A DNA stretch of 25,690 nucleotides from UBA6019 sp035535055 (GTDB lineage: Bacteria > Chloroflexota > Dormibacteria > Dormibacterales > Dormibacteraceae), in NCBI GenBank assembly GCA_035535055.1, contig DATLQT010000007.1, forward strand, positions 1-25,690, given 5' to 3'. Below are positions 15,302-23,316 of this stretch, one piece after another. Within the stretch, counting starts at the first letter, position 1, and every line of letters starts with the position of its first letter. Made by a program: the position numbers and the translations under genes. The notes under the pieces were generated by a model that saw nothing but the letters and a program-made list of their open reading frames with translations, did not search any database and was not told where the DNA came from.

Positions 15302-15903
15302 GCCGCTCGGGGCTGCTGCTGGTGGTCTCGGGCCCGGGCGGGGTCGGCAAGGACACGGTCATCAACAAGGTCTGCGAGCTCGACTCCAACGTCCGGTACT
15401 CGGTCTCCTTCACCACCCGTCCCCGCCGCGACTACGAAGTCGACGGCGTGCACTACAGCTTCGTCACCCGGCCCAAGTTCGAAGAACTGATCGGCCGCGG
15501 GGAGCTGCTGGAGTTCACCCGCCTGGAGGCCAATGGCCACTACTACGGGACCAGCCGGACCCGGGTCGAAAAGCTCCAGCGAGCGGGCCACGACGTGGTC
15601 CTCAAGATCGAGGTCCACGGGGCGGAGGCCATCCGGCAGCAGCGCCCCGACGGTATCTTCATCTTTCTCCAGCCGCCGTCCATGGAGGAGCTGGTCAGGA
15701 GGCGGATGGAGCGGGGCTCCGAGGACCCCGAGGAGATGGCGCGCCGTCAAAAGCAGGCGCAGTGGGAGATGTCCCACGCGCAGTATTACGACTACGTGAT
15801 CGTGAACGACGATGTCGACGTCGCAGCCCAGGACGTGCTCGAGATCGTCCGGGCCGAGCGCGGGCGCCGTCTCGAGCCGGAGGCTGCCGCCGATGCCGAT
15901 TGA
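15298..15903 (+). CDS. gmk: Guanylate kinase
   Basis: Guanylate kinase phosphorylates GMP to GDP with ATP in the cytosol. The 201-residue protein has the P-loop SGPGGVGKDT (11-20), slightly different from the usual SGPSGAGKGT. GMP-binding residues lie in SFTTRPRRDYEVDGVHY and the conserved EFTRLEANGHYYGTS. The region near RRMERGSEDPEEMARR is the lid. Its ATG overlaps the rluD stop by 4 nt and its end overlaps coaBC by 11 nt. The omega-subunit gene rpoZ, which often follows gmk, is not here. Confidence 0.96.
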   Translation: MSRSGLLLVVSGPGGVGKDTVINKVCELDSNVRYSVSFTTRPRRDYEVDGVHYSFVTRPKFEELIGRGELLEFTRLEANGHYYGTSRTRVEKLQRAGHDVVLKIEVHGAEAIRQQRPDGIFIFLQPPSMEELVRRRMERGSEDPEEMARRQKQAQWEMSHAQYYDYVIVNDDVDVAAQDVLEIVRAERGRRLEPEAAADAD

Positions 15904-17113
15904 CCCGGCGCCGGTGCCGATGGCCGTGCGTGGCAAGCGGGTGGCGGTCCTGGTCGCCGGGGGGATCGCCGCCTACAAGGTTGCCGACCTCGTCTCCCAG
16001 CTGGGCCAGGCCGGCTGCGAGGTGAAGGTCGCGATGACCGCGGCGGCCGCCCGCTTCGTCGGGCCGGCGACCTTCAAGGGCCTGAGCGGCAACCCGGTCC
16101 AGACCGACCTCTGGTCGAACGCTGGCCCACCCGAGCCCCACGTCGCTCTCGGCGACTGGGCCCAGGTGGCACTCGTCGCGCCGGCGACCGCCAATCTGGT
16201 CGCCAAGCTGGCGGGCGGCCAGGCCGACGACCTCGTCACCGCGACGATCCTCGCCGCCCGCTGTCCGGTGGTGGTCGCGCCGGCGATGAACGACGCCATG
16301 TGGGCCAAGCCGGCCGTCGCCGCGAACCTCGAACTGCTTCGCGGCCGCGGCTTTTTGATCGTGGCGCCGGCGTCGGGGCGGCTGGCGAGTGGCCACTCCG
16401 GCGCCGGTCGCTTGGCGGGGGCGGCCGAGATCCTCTCCGGCCTCGCCGAGGCGCTGCGATCGCGCTACGACCTCGCGGAGCGACGGGTCGTCGTCACCGC
16501 CGGCGGCACCCGGGAGGCGATCGACCCCGTCCGCTTCATCTCCAACTACTCGAGCGGGAAGATGGGCCACGCCGTGGCCGAGGCCGCCGCAGACCGTGGC
16601 GCCCAGGTGGTGCTGATAACCACCGCCTCCCCTCCCGGCCACGCCGGCGTCAGCACCAGGCAGGTCGAGTCGGCGGCGGAGATGCTGAAGGCGGTCCAGG
16701 AGGAGCTCGACGGCACCCAGCTGCTGGTCATGGTGGCCGCCGTCGCCGACTTCAGGCCGGCTCGGGTCGAGGGCGCCAAGATCCGGCGCGAGACGCGCGA
16801 GTCGCTGGAGCTGAAGCTCGAGCGCAACCTCGACATCCTCGGCGAGCTGAGCCGTGACAGCCGCGCCGAGGGCGTCTTCCGGGTCGGCTTCGCCGCCGAG
16901 GACGCCGATCTCGAGCAGCACGCGGCCGAGAAGCTCGACCGCAAGAAGCTGGACGCGATCGTCGCCAACGACATCCGGGAGGGCGTCTTCGGCAGCGACG
17001 AGAATGCCGGGATGATCTTCTTCCGGACCGGGGAGCGCTTCGAGCTCGCTCGTTCCAGCAAGCGGCAGATGGCCGACCGGATCCTCGACCTGGTGAGGGA
17101 CCGGCTGCCGTGA
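15893..17113 (+). CDS. coaBC: Bifunctional phosphopantothenoylcysteine decarboxylase/phosphopantothenate-cysteine ligase
   Basis: CoaBC performs two successive steps of coenzyme A synthesis. The N-terminal FMN-dependent CoaC half shows VAGGIAAYK, catalytic His83 in PHVALGDWA, PATANLVAKLA and PAMNDAMW (Asn133). The C-terminal CoaB half starts near 195 (RRVVVTAGGTREAIDPVRFISNYSSG, shown here in part) and carries AAVADFRP and LERNLDIL. The usual LACG motif of the CoaC flap reads RLASGHSGAGR, with Ser166 where E. coli has its active-site Cys158. I chose the ATG with GGAGG at 9 nt; a second ATG lies 27 nt later. The 406-residue length is normal. The stop overlaps the next start as GTGA. Confidence 0.95.
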   Translation: MPIDPAPVPMAVRGKRVAVLVAGGIAAYKVADLVSQLGQAGCEVKVAMTAAAARFVGPATFKGLSGNPVQTDLWSNAGPPEPHVALGDWAQVALVAPATANLVAKLAGGQADDLVTATILAARCPVVVAPAMNDAMWAKPAVAANLELLRGRGFLIVAPASGRLASGHSGAGRLAGAAEILSGLAEALRSRYDLAERRVVVTAGGTREAIDPVRFISNYSSGKMGHAVAEAAADRGAQVVLITTASPPGHAGVSTRQVESAAEMLKAVQEELDGTQLLVMVAAVADFRPARVEGAKIRRETRESLELKLERNLDILGELSRDSRAEGVFRVGFAAEDADLEQHAAEKLDRKKLDAIVANDIREGVFGSDENAGMIFFRTGERFELARSSKRQMADRILDLVRDRLP

Positions 17114-17862
17114 GAAGGCCGGCCATGCTGGCCTGCCTCCTCCTGCTGACCGCCGCCTGCGGGGGAGGGGGGACCGGCGACCTGAACACCGTCGCGGCCG
17201 CCATTCGCACGGTCGAGGACAAGGGGGCCGACTTCTCCCTCACCCTGACCGAGACCGAGACCGGCGCCGACATCCCCAAGGGCAAGTTCGCCGAGCAGAT
17301 CTACACCTCGGCCGGCGTCTTCCGAGACGACAACGCGGCCCTCGTCCTGGGTACCAAGGATCCAGCCAGCGGTCGCACCACGAGCGACTTCGACATCATC
17401 GTCAACGACAGCAACGTGTTCGTCCGGCCGCACGGCGTCGCCCGGGACTGGTTCACGACCTACACCTTCGCCGCCGAGGAGTTCATCCCCGGCGTCCGCC
17501 TGAACCTGGTTCGGGAGTCGGTGCTGCTCGCCTCCAGGGTCAGCAAGTCGACCAGCTTCAGCGGAGGTTCCTTCGTCAATCAGTACGTGGTGACGCCCGC
17601 GGACGAGCAGCTAAAGCAGTTGATGGGCTTCGGCTCGAGCGGGACGATCACCGCCTCCATCGCGACCGACGGCGGACTGCTTCAGTCGCTGGCCTTCTAT
17701 TTCTCCGGAGTGGACTCGGCCTCCCAGCGCCACATCACGGTCGATTCGACGCTCACGATCAGCCACCTCGGCAAGGCCGCCGCGCCGCAGATCCCGACCG
17801 CGGCGGTGAACGTGCAGCCGGCGGACCTCTTCTCCACCAGCACCACCACGCCCTCGTCCTAG
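17110..17862 (+). CDS. Lipoprotein of unknown function, possibly LppX/LprG-like
   Basis: The 250-residue protein begins with a short basic segment, a hydrophobic stretch and the lipobox LTAAC, with Cys17 as the likely lipidated residue, followed by GGGG. The mature part has alternating beta-rich patterns (DKGADFSLTLTETETG, YTSAGVFRDDNAALVL) and ends in a Ser/Thr-rich tail. The pattern faintly recalls the LppX/LprAFG lipid-carrier fold of actinobacteria, but I cannot confirm this. Its GTG overlaps the coaBC stop and priA starts 4 nt after its stop, so it belongs to the operon. This slot more often holds metK or nothing. Confidence 0.8.
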   Translation: MRRPAMLACLLLLTAACGGGGTGDLNTVAAAIRTVEDKGADFSLTLTETETGADIPKGKFAEQIYTSAGVFRDDNAALVLGTKDPASGRTTSDFDIIVNDSNVFVRPHGVARDWFTTYTFAAEEFIPGVRLNLVRESVLLASRVSKSTSFSGGSFVNQYVVTPADEQLKQLMGFGSSGTITASIATDGGLLQSLAFYFSGVDSASQRHITVDSTLTISHLGKAAAPQIPTAAVNVQPADLFSTSTTTPSS

Positions 17863-17866
17863 TCCC

Positions 17867-19852
17867 TTGGCACGCTTCGCCGAGGTCGCAGTCGAGGCGG
17901 CGCGGGCCCTCGACCGAGGCCACTACACCTACCGGGTCCCAGCCGGCGTGGAGGTCGTGCCGGGCCACCGGGTCCTGGTCCCCTTCGGGCGGAGGACGGT
18001 CTGGGGCTATGTCGTGGGGGTGACCGACGAGGATCCCGGCATCGAGCTGAAGGAGATCGACCGGGTCGACCGCGAGCCGCTCCTCCTCCCCCAGCAGCTG
18101 GAGCTGGCCAGGGACATGGCGGATCACTACTGGGTGCCGCTCTTGGAGTGCATCCGGGCGATGCTCCCGCCGCGCATCCGCGGCGGCCGCTCGAGCGGCG
18201 CCGGGCCCTCGAGCCGGCAGCGCATCCACAGCCGGCTCCTGGCACAGGCCGCCGGGCCGGGCGGACCGCCCGAGAACCCGCGGCTCCTGACGCCCGCTCA
18301 GCGGGAGGCGATGGCGGTCATCCGGGCCAACCCCGAAGTTCTCCTCCACGGCGTCACTGGCAGCGGCAAGACCGAGGTCTACCTGGCCGCGGCCGAGGCC
18401 GCTCGGGTGGACGGCCGTCAATCGCTGGTGCTGGTCCCCGAGATCGCGCTCACGCCACAGCTGGTGGATCGCTTCGCACGCCGCTTCGGCGGCCGCCTGG
18501 CCGTGCTCCACTCGCAGTTGACCGAGCTCGAGCGCGCCCAGCAGTGGTGGCGGGCGCGCCGCGGGGAGGTGGACCTCGTCATCGGCAGCCGCTCGGCGGT
18601 CTTCGCCCCGCTGCCCAGGCTTGGACTGGTCTGCGTCGACGAGGAGGGGTCGTCCTCCTACAAGCAGGACCGCACGCCGCGCTACGACGCCAGCTGGGTG
18701 GCGAGGCGGCTGGCGGTGCTGAGCGGGGCGCGGCTGGTGTTCGGCTCGGCGACGCCCTCGGTCGCGACCTACCACGAGACTGAGACGGGAGGCCTCGCGC
18801 TGGCGTCGCTGCCCAGGCGCGTGATCGGGTCCGAGCCCGAGATCGAGCTGGTCGACATGCGGGAGGAGGCCGCGGCCGGCAGCCGGGGCGCCGTCAGCGA
18901 CCGGCTCCGGGAGGTCGTCGACCAGGCCCTCGCCGAGGAGCGCCAGGCCATCCTCTTCCTCAACCGGCGCGGGATGGCGACCTTCGTCCTCTGCCGCGAC
19001 TGCGGCAAGGCCGTGCAGTGCCCCAACTGCTCGGTGGCGCTGGTGCAGCACGCCGAGCTGAACGGCCTTGCCTGTCACTACTGCGGCTACGCGCAGGCGC
19101 TGCCCGGCCACTGCCCCTACTGCGGGTCGCGGCAGATCCGCGCCTTCGGCGTCGGCACCCAGCGACTGGAGTCGCTGGCCCGCAAGCTCTGGCCGTCGGC
19201 GCGGATCCTCCGCCTCGACCGCGACACCGCGGGCGGCGAGGAGGGCTACCTGGAGATCTACGAGGCCTTCGCCGCGGGCCGGGCCGACATCCTGGTCGGC
19301 ACCCAGCTGGTGGCCCGCGGCTTCGACCTGCCGGGAGTCAGTGCGGTTGGCGTGGTGGACGCCGACCTGCCGCTCCACTTCCCCGACTACCGCGCGGCCG
19401 AGAACACCTTCGCCCTGGTGACCCAGGTGGCGGGCCGCGCCGGGCGGGCCGGCAGCCCCGCTCGCGTCGTGGTCCAGACCTCCAACCCCGACCACTACGC
19501 GTTGCGACGCGCGGTGGCGCACGACTACCTCGCCTTCTACCGCGAGGAGCTCCCGTCGCGCGAGATCTTCGGTTTCCCGCCCTTCGCCGAGCTGGCGGTG
19601 CTGAGCTACTCCGACGAGGACCCCGAGCGCGCCGCCCAGGCGGCGCGCGACGGCGCCGAATGGCTGGCCGCCGGGATCGTCCGCGAGGCGCTCTCCGGCA
19701 TCAAGCTGCTGGGGCCGTCGCCGGCCTTCATCCACAAGCTCCGCGGCTCCTACCGCTGGCAGCTGACGCTCAAGGGCCACAACCTTTCGCACGCCGCGCA
19801 CCTCGCGCCGCGCGGCCGGGGCTGGAGCTACGACGTCGACCCGGTCATGTAG
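17867..19852 (+). CDS. priA: Primosomal protein N' (replication restart protein PriA)
   Basis: PriA recognises stalled forks and reloads the replicative helicase. The 661-residue protein has the N-terminal 3' DNA-binding domain, Walker A GVTGSGKTE (162-170) and motif Ia LVPEIALTPQ. Eight zinc-binding cysteines lie in four CxxC pairs (CRDCGKAVQCPNC, CHYCGYA, CPYCGS), and helicase motifs V and VI are present (GTQLVARGFDLPGV, QVAGRAGRAG). Motif II, DEEH in most PriA, reads DEEGSSSYKQD (258-261 = DEEG). The start is TTG, 4 nt after the lipoprotein gene stop. It is the last gene of the T-box operon. Confidence 0.95.
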   Translation: MARFAEVAVEAARALDRGHYTYRVPAGVEVVPGHRVLVPFGRRTVWGYVVGVTDEDPGIELKEIDRVDREPLLLPQQLELARDMADHYWVPLLECIRAMLPPRIRGGRSSGAGPSSRQRIHSRLLAQAAGPGGPPENPRLLTPAQREAMAVIRANPEVLLHGVTGSGKTEVYLAAAEAARVDGRQSLVLVPEIALTPQLVDRFARRFGGRLAVLHSQLTELERAQQWWRARRGEVDLVIGSRSAVFAPLPRLGLVCVDEEGSSSYKQDRTPRYDASWVARRLAVLSGARLVFGSATPSVATYHETETGGLALASLPRRVIGSEPEIELVDMREEAAAGSRGAVSDRLREVVDQALAEERQAILFLNRRGMATFVLCRDCGKAVQCPNCSVALVQHAELNGLACHYCGYAQALPGHCPYCGSRQIRAFGVGTQRLESLARKLWPSARILRLDRDTAGGEEGYLEIYEAFAAGRADILVGTQLVARGFDLPGVSAVGVVDADLPLHFPDYRAAENTFALVTQVAGRAGRAGSPARVVVQTSNPDHYALRRAVAHDYLAFYREELPSREIFGFPPFAELAVLSYSDEDPERAAQAARDGAEWLAAGIVREALSGIKLLGPSPAFIHKLRGSYRWQLTLKGHNLSHAAHLAPRGRGWSYDVDPVM

Positions 19853-19927
19853 CGGGTCGCGCAGCCGGCCGCGGTGCGGCGCCGGATCCGCCGGCGGCTC
19901 GGGGCCCCCATCGAGGCGCCAGAGGAG

Positions 19928-20395
19928 CTACTCGTGCCCGAGCGCGCTGCGGACCTGGTCGATGTGCGCGTCCTCGTGCTCGAGCATGTAGGGGATCGAG
20001 GCACGAATCGTCCGGGCCGGCCACTCCGGCCACCGGATCGCACGGTCGAGGTCGTCCTCCTCCAGTTCGCTGAAGACCTCGGTCAGCGTCTCGCGCGCCT
20101 CATCAATCTCTGTTCGAAGACGATCCAACGTCCAGCCGCCGACCTTGGCGACCTCGTCATGGTTGAAGCTGTCCCGGGCGTCGGCGTCCATCTGGATCAG
20201 TTCACCGGCGGCGGCGGAGCGGATGAAGAAGGCCTCGCCGAGCTCGGCGCTGGCGATGTGCCCGAGGATGGCGCGAACCGACCAGCCGGTGCTCTCGTCG
20301 ACCCGCTCCAGGTCGGCCTCCGACAGCGAGTCGAGAACCTTGAAAGTCTCCTCCCGCTGCCCCTGGAGGGGGGCGAGGAGGTCTCTGGGAGCCAT
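19928..20395 (-). CDS. DinB/YfiT-like putative metal-dependent four-helix bundle protein
   Basis: The 155-residue protein is predicted to be all-helical. It shows the family's metal-ligand pattern: His46 in ILGHIASAE and an EHEDAH pair, His140 and His144, near the C-terminus. Opening residues LLAPLQGQREETFKVLDSLSEADLERV are typical of the DinB_2/mycothiol-dependent maleylpyruvate isomerase-like superfamily. Members include thiol-dependent transferases for bacillithiol or mycothiol, but the substrate here is unknown. The gene opposes its neighbours: it converges on priA and is divergent from def with 48 nt between starts. Confidence 0.85.
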   Translation of the reverse strand: MAPRDLLAPLQGQREETFKVLDSLSEADLERVDESTGWSVRAILGHIASAELGEAFFIRSAAAGELIQMDADARDSFNHDEVAKVGGWTLDRLRTEIDEARETLTEVFSELEEDDLDRAIRWPEWPARTIRASIPYMLEHEDAHIDQVRSALGHE

Positions 20396-20428
20396 GCCCT
20401 GCGAGGTAGATTACCGGTTCGCGCTGGG

Positions 20429-20434
20429 TAGACT
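20429..20434 (+). promoter_or_regulatory. def promoter -10; probable leaderless message
   Basis: GGGTAGACTT contains the -10 TAGACT. A start 7-10 nt downstream falls on or within 3 nt of the def ATG, and no Shine-Dalgarno sequence is present. The same ten bases precede ssrA. No clear -35 is seen. Confidence 0.5.
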
Positions 20435-20443
20435 TGAGCTCAA

Positions 20444-20959
20444 ATGGCGGTCAAGACCATCTACGGCTTCGACCATCCCACCCTTCGCGAGAAGGCCAAG
20501 AAGGTGTCAAAGGTTGACGCCTCGGTGGTGAAGCTCATCGACGACCTTGCCGAGACGATGTTCGCCGCACCCGGCGCGGGCCTCGCGGCTCCGCAGATCG
20601 GTGTGCCGCTGCGCGTCTTCGTCGTCAAGGGCGAGGAGAACCAGGTCATCGGTCTCGTCAACCCCGAGCTGGTCCGCGGTGACGGCGTCCAGGTCGGCTA
20701 CGAGGGCTGTCTCAGCTATCCCGGCTGGGTCGGCGAGGTCGCCCGTTACGAGAGCGTCGTCATCAAGGGCCGCAACCGCCACGGCAAGGGAGTCCGGATC
20801 AAGGCCGTCGGTTTCACCGCCCGGGCCTACCAGCACGAGCTGGATCACCTCGACGGCATCCTCTTCATCGACCGCCTGACCAGCCTCGACACCCTCCACC
20901 GGCTCGACGAGCTGGACGAGGAGGAGGACGAGGCAGAGGCGGCGGTGGTCGAGGCCTGA
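20444..20959 (+). CDS. def: Peptide deformylase
   Basis: The enzyme removes the formyl group from the N-terminal methionine of new proteins. The 171-residue protein has all three motifs: GLAAPQIG (46-53), EGCLSYPG with metal ligand Cys89, and QHELDHLDG with His131, Glu132 and His135. The C-terminus adds an acidic tail (ELDEEEDEAEAA). It heads def-fmt-smpB and lies 28 nt before fmt, which supplies the formyl group this enzyme removes. The start is probably leaderless. Confidence 0.97.
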   Translation: MAVKTIYGFDHPTLREKAKKVSKVDASVVKLIDDLAETMFAAPGAGLAAPQIGVPLRVFVVKGEENQVIGLVNPELVRGDGVQVGYEGCLSYPGWVGEVARYESVVIKGRNRHGKGVRIKAVGFTARAYQHELDHLDGILFIDRLTSLDTLHRLDELDEEEDEAEAAVVEA

Positions 20960-20987
20960 CCGGCCGAGCCGGGACACCCCTCCCCCC

Positions 20988-21869
20988 ATGCGACTTGTCT
21001 TCGCCGGGACGGCGCCCTTCGCCGTGCCCTCGCTTCAGGCTTTGATCGCGGCTCGCCACGAGCTGTCCTTGGTCATCACGCAGCCCGACCGGCCCGGCAA
21101 CCGCGGCAAGATCCAGGCGCCGGCGGTGAAGCAGGCCGCGCTCAGGCAAGGGCTCCACGTCTACCAGCCGGACCGGGTCGGCTCACCGGAGGCGCTGGCC
21201 CAGGTCCGCTGGGCGGCGCCCGAGCTGATGGTGGTGGTCGCCTACGGGCAGATCCTGCCGACCGAGCTGCTGGAGATACCGCCGCTCGGTGTCATCAACG
21301 TCCACGCCTCGCTCCTGCCTCGTCACCGCGGCGCGGCGCCGATCGCCCGCGCCATCCTGGCTGGTGACCCGGTGACGGGCGTCAGCATCATGCGGATGGA
21401 CGAGCAGCTCGACCACGGCCCGGTACTCGCGACCCGCGAGCTGCCGATCGGGCCGGCCAACACCGCGGTCGAGCTCACCGAGTCGCTGGCCGCGCTCGGG
21501 GCCGAGCTCCTGGTCGAGGTCCTAGCCGACCTCGAAGGCCACCCGCCGGTGGAGCAGGACCACTCGGCGGCGACGGCGGCGCCCAGGCTGCGCAGGGAGG
21601 ACGGACAGGTCGAATGGTCGCTTCCGGCAATCGAGGTCGACCGCAAGGTCCGCGCCTTGAATCCCTGGCCGGGCACGACGGCGACTCTCGCCGGCAAAGA
21701 GCTGAAGCTGCTCCGCGGAGTTCGGGCGGAGGGCCGGGGCGCGCCCGGAGAGATCATCCGGGTGACCTCCGAGGGCCTCCTGGTGGCGACCGGCGAGGGC
21801 GCCTACCGGGTGGAGGAGGTCCAGCTGCCCAGCCGCCGCCCGATGCCCGCCCGCCAGCTGCTGCCGTGA
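20988..21869 (+). CDS. fmt: Methionyl-tRNA formyltransferase
   Basis: Fmt formylates Met-tRNA for initiation, using 10-formyltetrahydrofolate. The 293-residue protein begins RLVFAGTAPFAVPSL. The catalytic region is GVINVHASLLPRHRGAAP with Asn104 and His106, and Asp142 lies in QLDHGPVL. The C-terminal tRNA-binding domain includes IEVDRKVRALNPWPG. It is slightly shorter than the roughly 315 residues usual for the family, mainly at the C-terminal end. No strong ribosome site is seen before the ATG. Its stop overlaps the smpB start as GTGA. Confidence 0.96.
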   Translation: MRLVFAGTAPFAVPSLQALIAARHELSLVITQPDRPGNRGKIQAPAVKQAALRQGLHVYQPDRVGSPEALAQVRWAAPELMVVVAYGQILPTELLEIPPLGVINVHASLLPRHRGAAPIARAILAGDPVTGVSIMRMDEQLDHGPVLATRELPIGPANTAVELTESLAALGAELLVEVLADLEGHPPVEQDHSAATAAPRLRREDGQVEWSLPAIEVDRKVRALNPWPGTTATLAGKELKLLRGVRAEGRGAPGEIIRVTSEGLLVATGEGAYRVEEVQLPSRRPMPARQLLP

Positions 21870-22330
21870 GCGAGGCGAGATCGACCTTCAGGGAGGTCGC
21901 GACCAACCGCCGGGCCTATCACGACTACTTCGTCGACGAGAAGTACGAGGCGGGAATGGAACTGCTGGGTACCGAGGTCAAGTCGCTGCGCGGGGGCCGC
22001 TGCAACCTCCGCGACGGCTACGTGCGGATCAGTGGCAACGAGGCGTGGCTGGAGAACGTCCACATCTCGCCCTACCCGCAGGGCAACCTCCAGAACCACG
22101 AGCCGATGCGCCAGCGCAAGCTGCTGCTCCACCGGCAGGAGATCGCGAGCCTGATCGGGAAGGTGCGCCAGAAGGGCTACACGCTGATCCCGCTCAAGGT
22201 CTACTTCCTGCGCAACCGAGCCAAGATCGAGATCGGCCTCTGCCGCGGCAAGCGCCAGTTCGACAAGCGCGAGGCGCTGGCCGAGGCCGACGCCAAGCGA
22301 GAGATGGCCCGAGCGCTGCGGCGAGGCTGA
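21866..22330 (+). CDS. smpB: SsrA-binding protein SmpB
   Basis: SmpB binds tmRNA and places it in stalled ribosomes for trans-translation. The 154-residue protein has the conserved ATNRRAYHDYFVDEKYEAG, GTEVKSLRGGRCNLRDGY, HISPYPQGN and KIEIGLCRGKRQFDKRE motifs, with the basic C-terminal tail that folds in the mRNA channel. The start is GTG, overlapping the fmt stop by 4 nt, so translation is coupled. The tmRNA gene lies about 1 kb downstream, the common smpB-ssrA neighbourhood. Confidence 0.97.
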   Translation: MSEARSTFREVATNRRAYHDYFVDEKYEAGMELLGTEVKSLRGGRCNLRDGYVRISGNEAWLENVHISPYPQGNLQNHEPMRQRKLLLHRQEIASLIGKVRQKGYTLIPLKVYFLRNRAKIEIGLCRGKRQFDKREALAEADAKREMARALRRG

Positions 22331-22345
22331 GCGCCGAGCGCCTAC

Positions 22346-23290
22346 TCAGGCCGCGAGGTTGATCCCGATCGCCGCCAGGCGCTTGTTCAGCGAGCTCATC
22401 GCATACTCCATCACCTCGCTCTGGCTGCGGCCGAAGTCGGTGTAGTAGCGCTGGTCGCCGTCGGGCGGCTCGAGCGTCCCGCTGATCAGCGGCAGACAGT
22501 CCACCAGTGTCCGCTGGATGATCGGCGCGAAGCGGGCGCTGTCCTCCCGGACGGCCTGCTGGAGGAACTTGATGCCGAAGTTGACGTGTCGCGACTCGTC
22601 GCGGGCGACGGCGGTGAAGCCCTGGTAGAAGCCGAGGTGGGTGTTGCCCTCCTGGCGCATCTGCTCGAGGGTGAAGCGCTGGCCGGTAAGCGCCAGCGTC
22701 GCCTCGATGACGATGTGGTACATGGTCACGCCCTCGACGAAGGCGTCGATGTCCTTCGGGTCGCGGGCCAGCCGCCTGGCGATCCCGGGCAGCAGCTCGT
22801 AGAAGAGCTCGTCGTAGCCGCCGGCCACCTCCGGTCGGACCTCGGCCAGGAGGCTGCCCATGTCGGCCTTGTCGGTGCCGGGCACCGCTCGCCACCAGCT
22901 GTCGAAGAAGACCGCGTGGCGCGCCTCGTCCACCATCTGGGTGCTGAGGAAGATCTCGATCTCGGGCGATGGCGCCGCCCAGACGAAGGGGGCCAGCGTC
23001 GCGGTCACTCGCTCCTCGCCGTTGAAGAAGAGCCGCTGAGTCCAGAGCGAGTACTTCCTCTCCGTCTCCGGCATCGCCTGCCAGTTCTCGCGGTCGGGGC
23101 CGAAGTCGAGGTCGGCGACGGCCCACTGCTGCTTCTCCCAGCGCCGGTAGAGGTCCATGTAGCTGGGCATGGTCTCGATGCCCCGGTCGATGAAGGCGAG
23201 GACGTCGTCGATCCGGATAGCGCCCAGCTCTTTGAGGCTGGCGGTGGCGACCCGGTCGCCGTCGTCGGTCGCCTGTTCCTTTAGGTCCAT
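22346..23290 (-). CDS. R2-like ligand-binding oxidase (R2lox)
   Basis: The 314-residue protein is a ferritin-like dinuclear metal protein related to ribonucleotide reductase R2. Metal ligands are visible in order: Glu92 in NGEERV, Glu122 and His125 in DEARH, Glu196 in YHIVIEA, Glu232 and His235 in DESRH. Val95 and Tyr191 stand three residues after the first Glu and five before the third. These are the positions that form the Tyr-Val ether crosslink in the Mn/Fe R2lox enzymes of Mycobacterium and Geobacillus. The long-chain ligand and reaction are unknown for the family. The gene is convergent with smpB and head-to-head with ssrA across 60 nt. No Shine-Dalgarno precedes its ATG; a TAGCCT 9-14 nt upstream could give a leaderless message. 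No reductase large subunit is nearby. Confidence 0.88.
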   Translation of the reverse strand: MDLKEQATDDGDRVATASLKELGAIRIDDVLAFIDRGIETMPSYMDLYRRWEKQQWAVADLDFGPDRENWQAMPETERKYSLWTQRLFFNGEERVTATLAPFVWAAPSPEIEIFLSTQMVDEARHAVFFDSWWRAVPGTDKADMGSLLAEVRPEVAGGYDELFYELLPGIARRLARDPKDIDAFVEGVTMYHIVIEATLALTGQRFTLEQMRQEGNTHLGFYQGFTAVARDESRHVNFGIKFLQQAVREDSARFAPIIQRTLVDCLPLISGTLEPPDGDQRYYTDFGRSQSEVMEYAMSSLNKRLAAIGINLAA

Positions 23291-23316
23291 GGAGGTTCAG
23301 GCTAGCGCGCCGGGGG

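Noticed and set aside
19880..19896. CGCCGG-N5-CCGGCG hairpin between priA and the DinB-like gene
   Set aside because: It could end the two convergent transcripts but has no T run; in such GC-rich DNA a 6-bp stem is expected by chance.
22323..22352. Imperfect hairpin between smpB and the R2lox gene
   Set aside because: The stem is bulged and lacks a T run, so it is not a supportable terminator.
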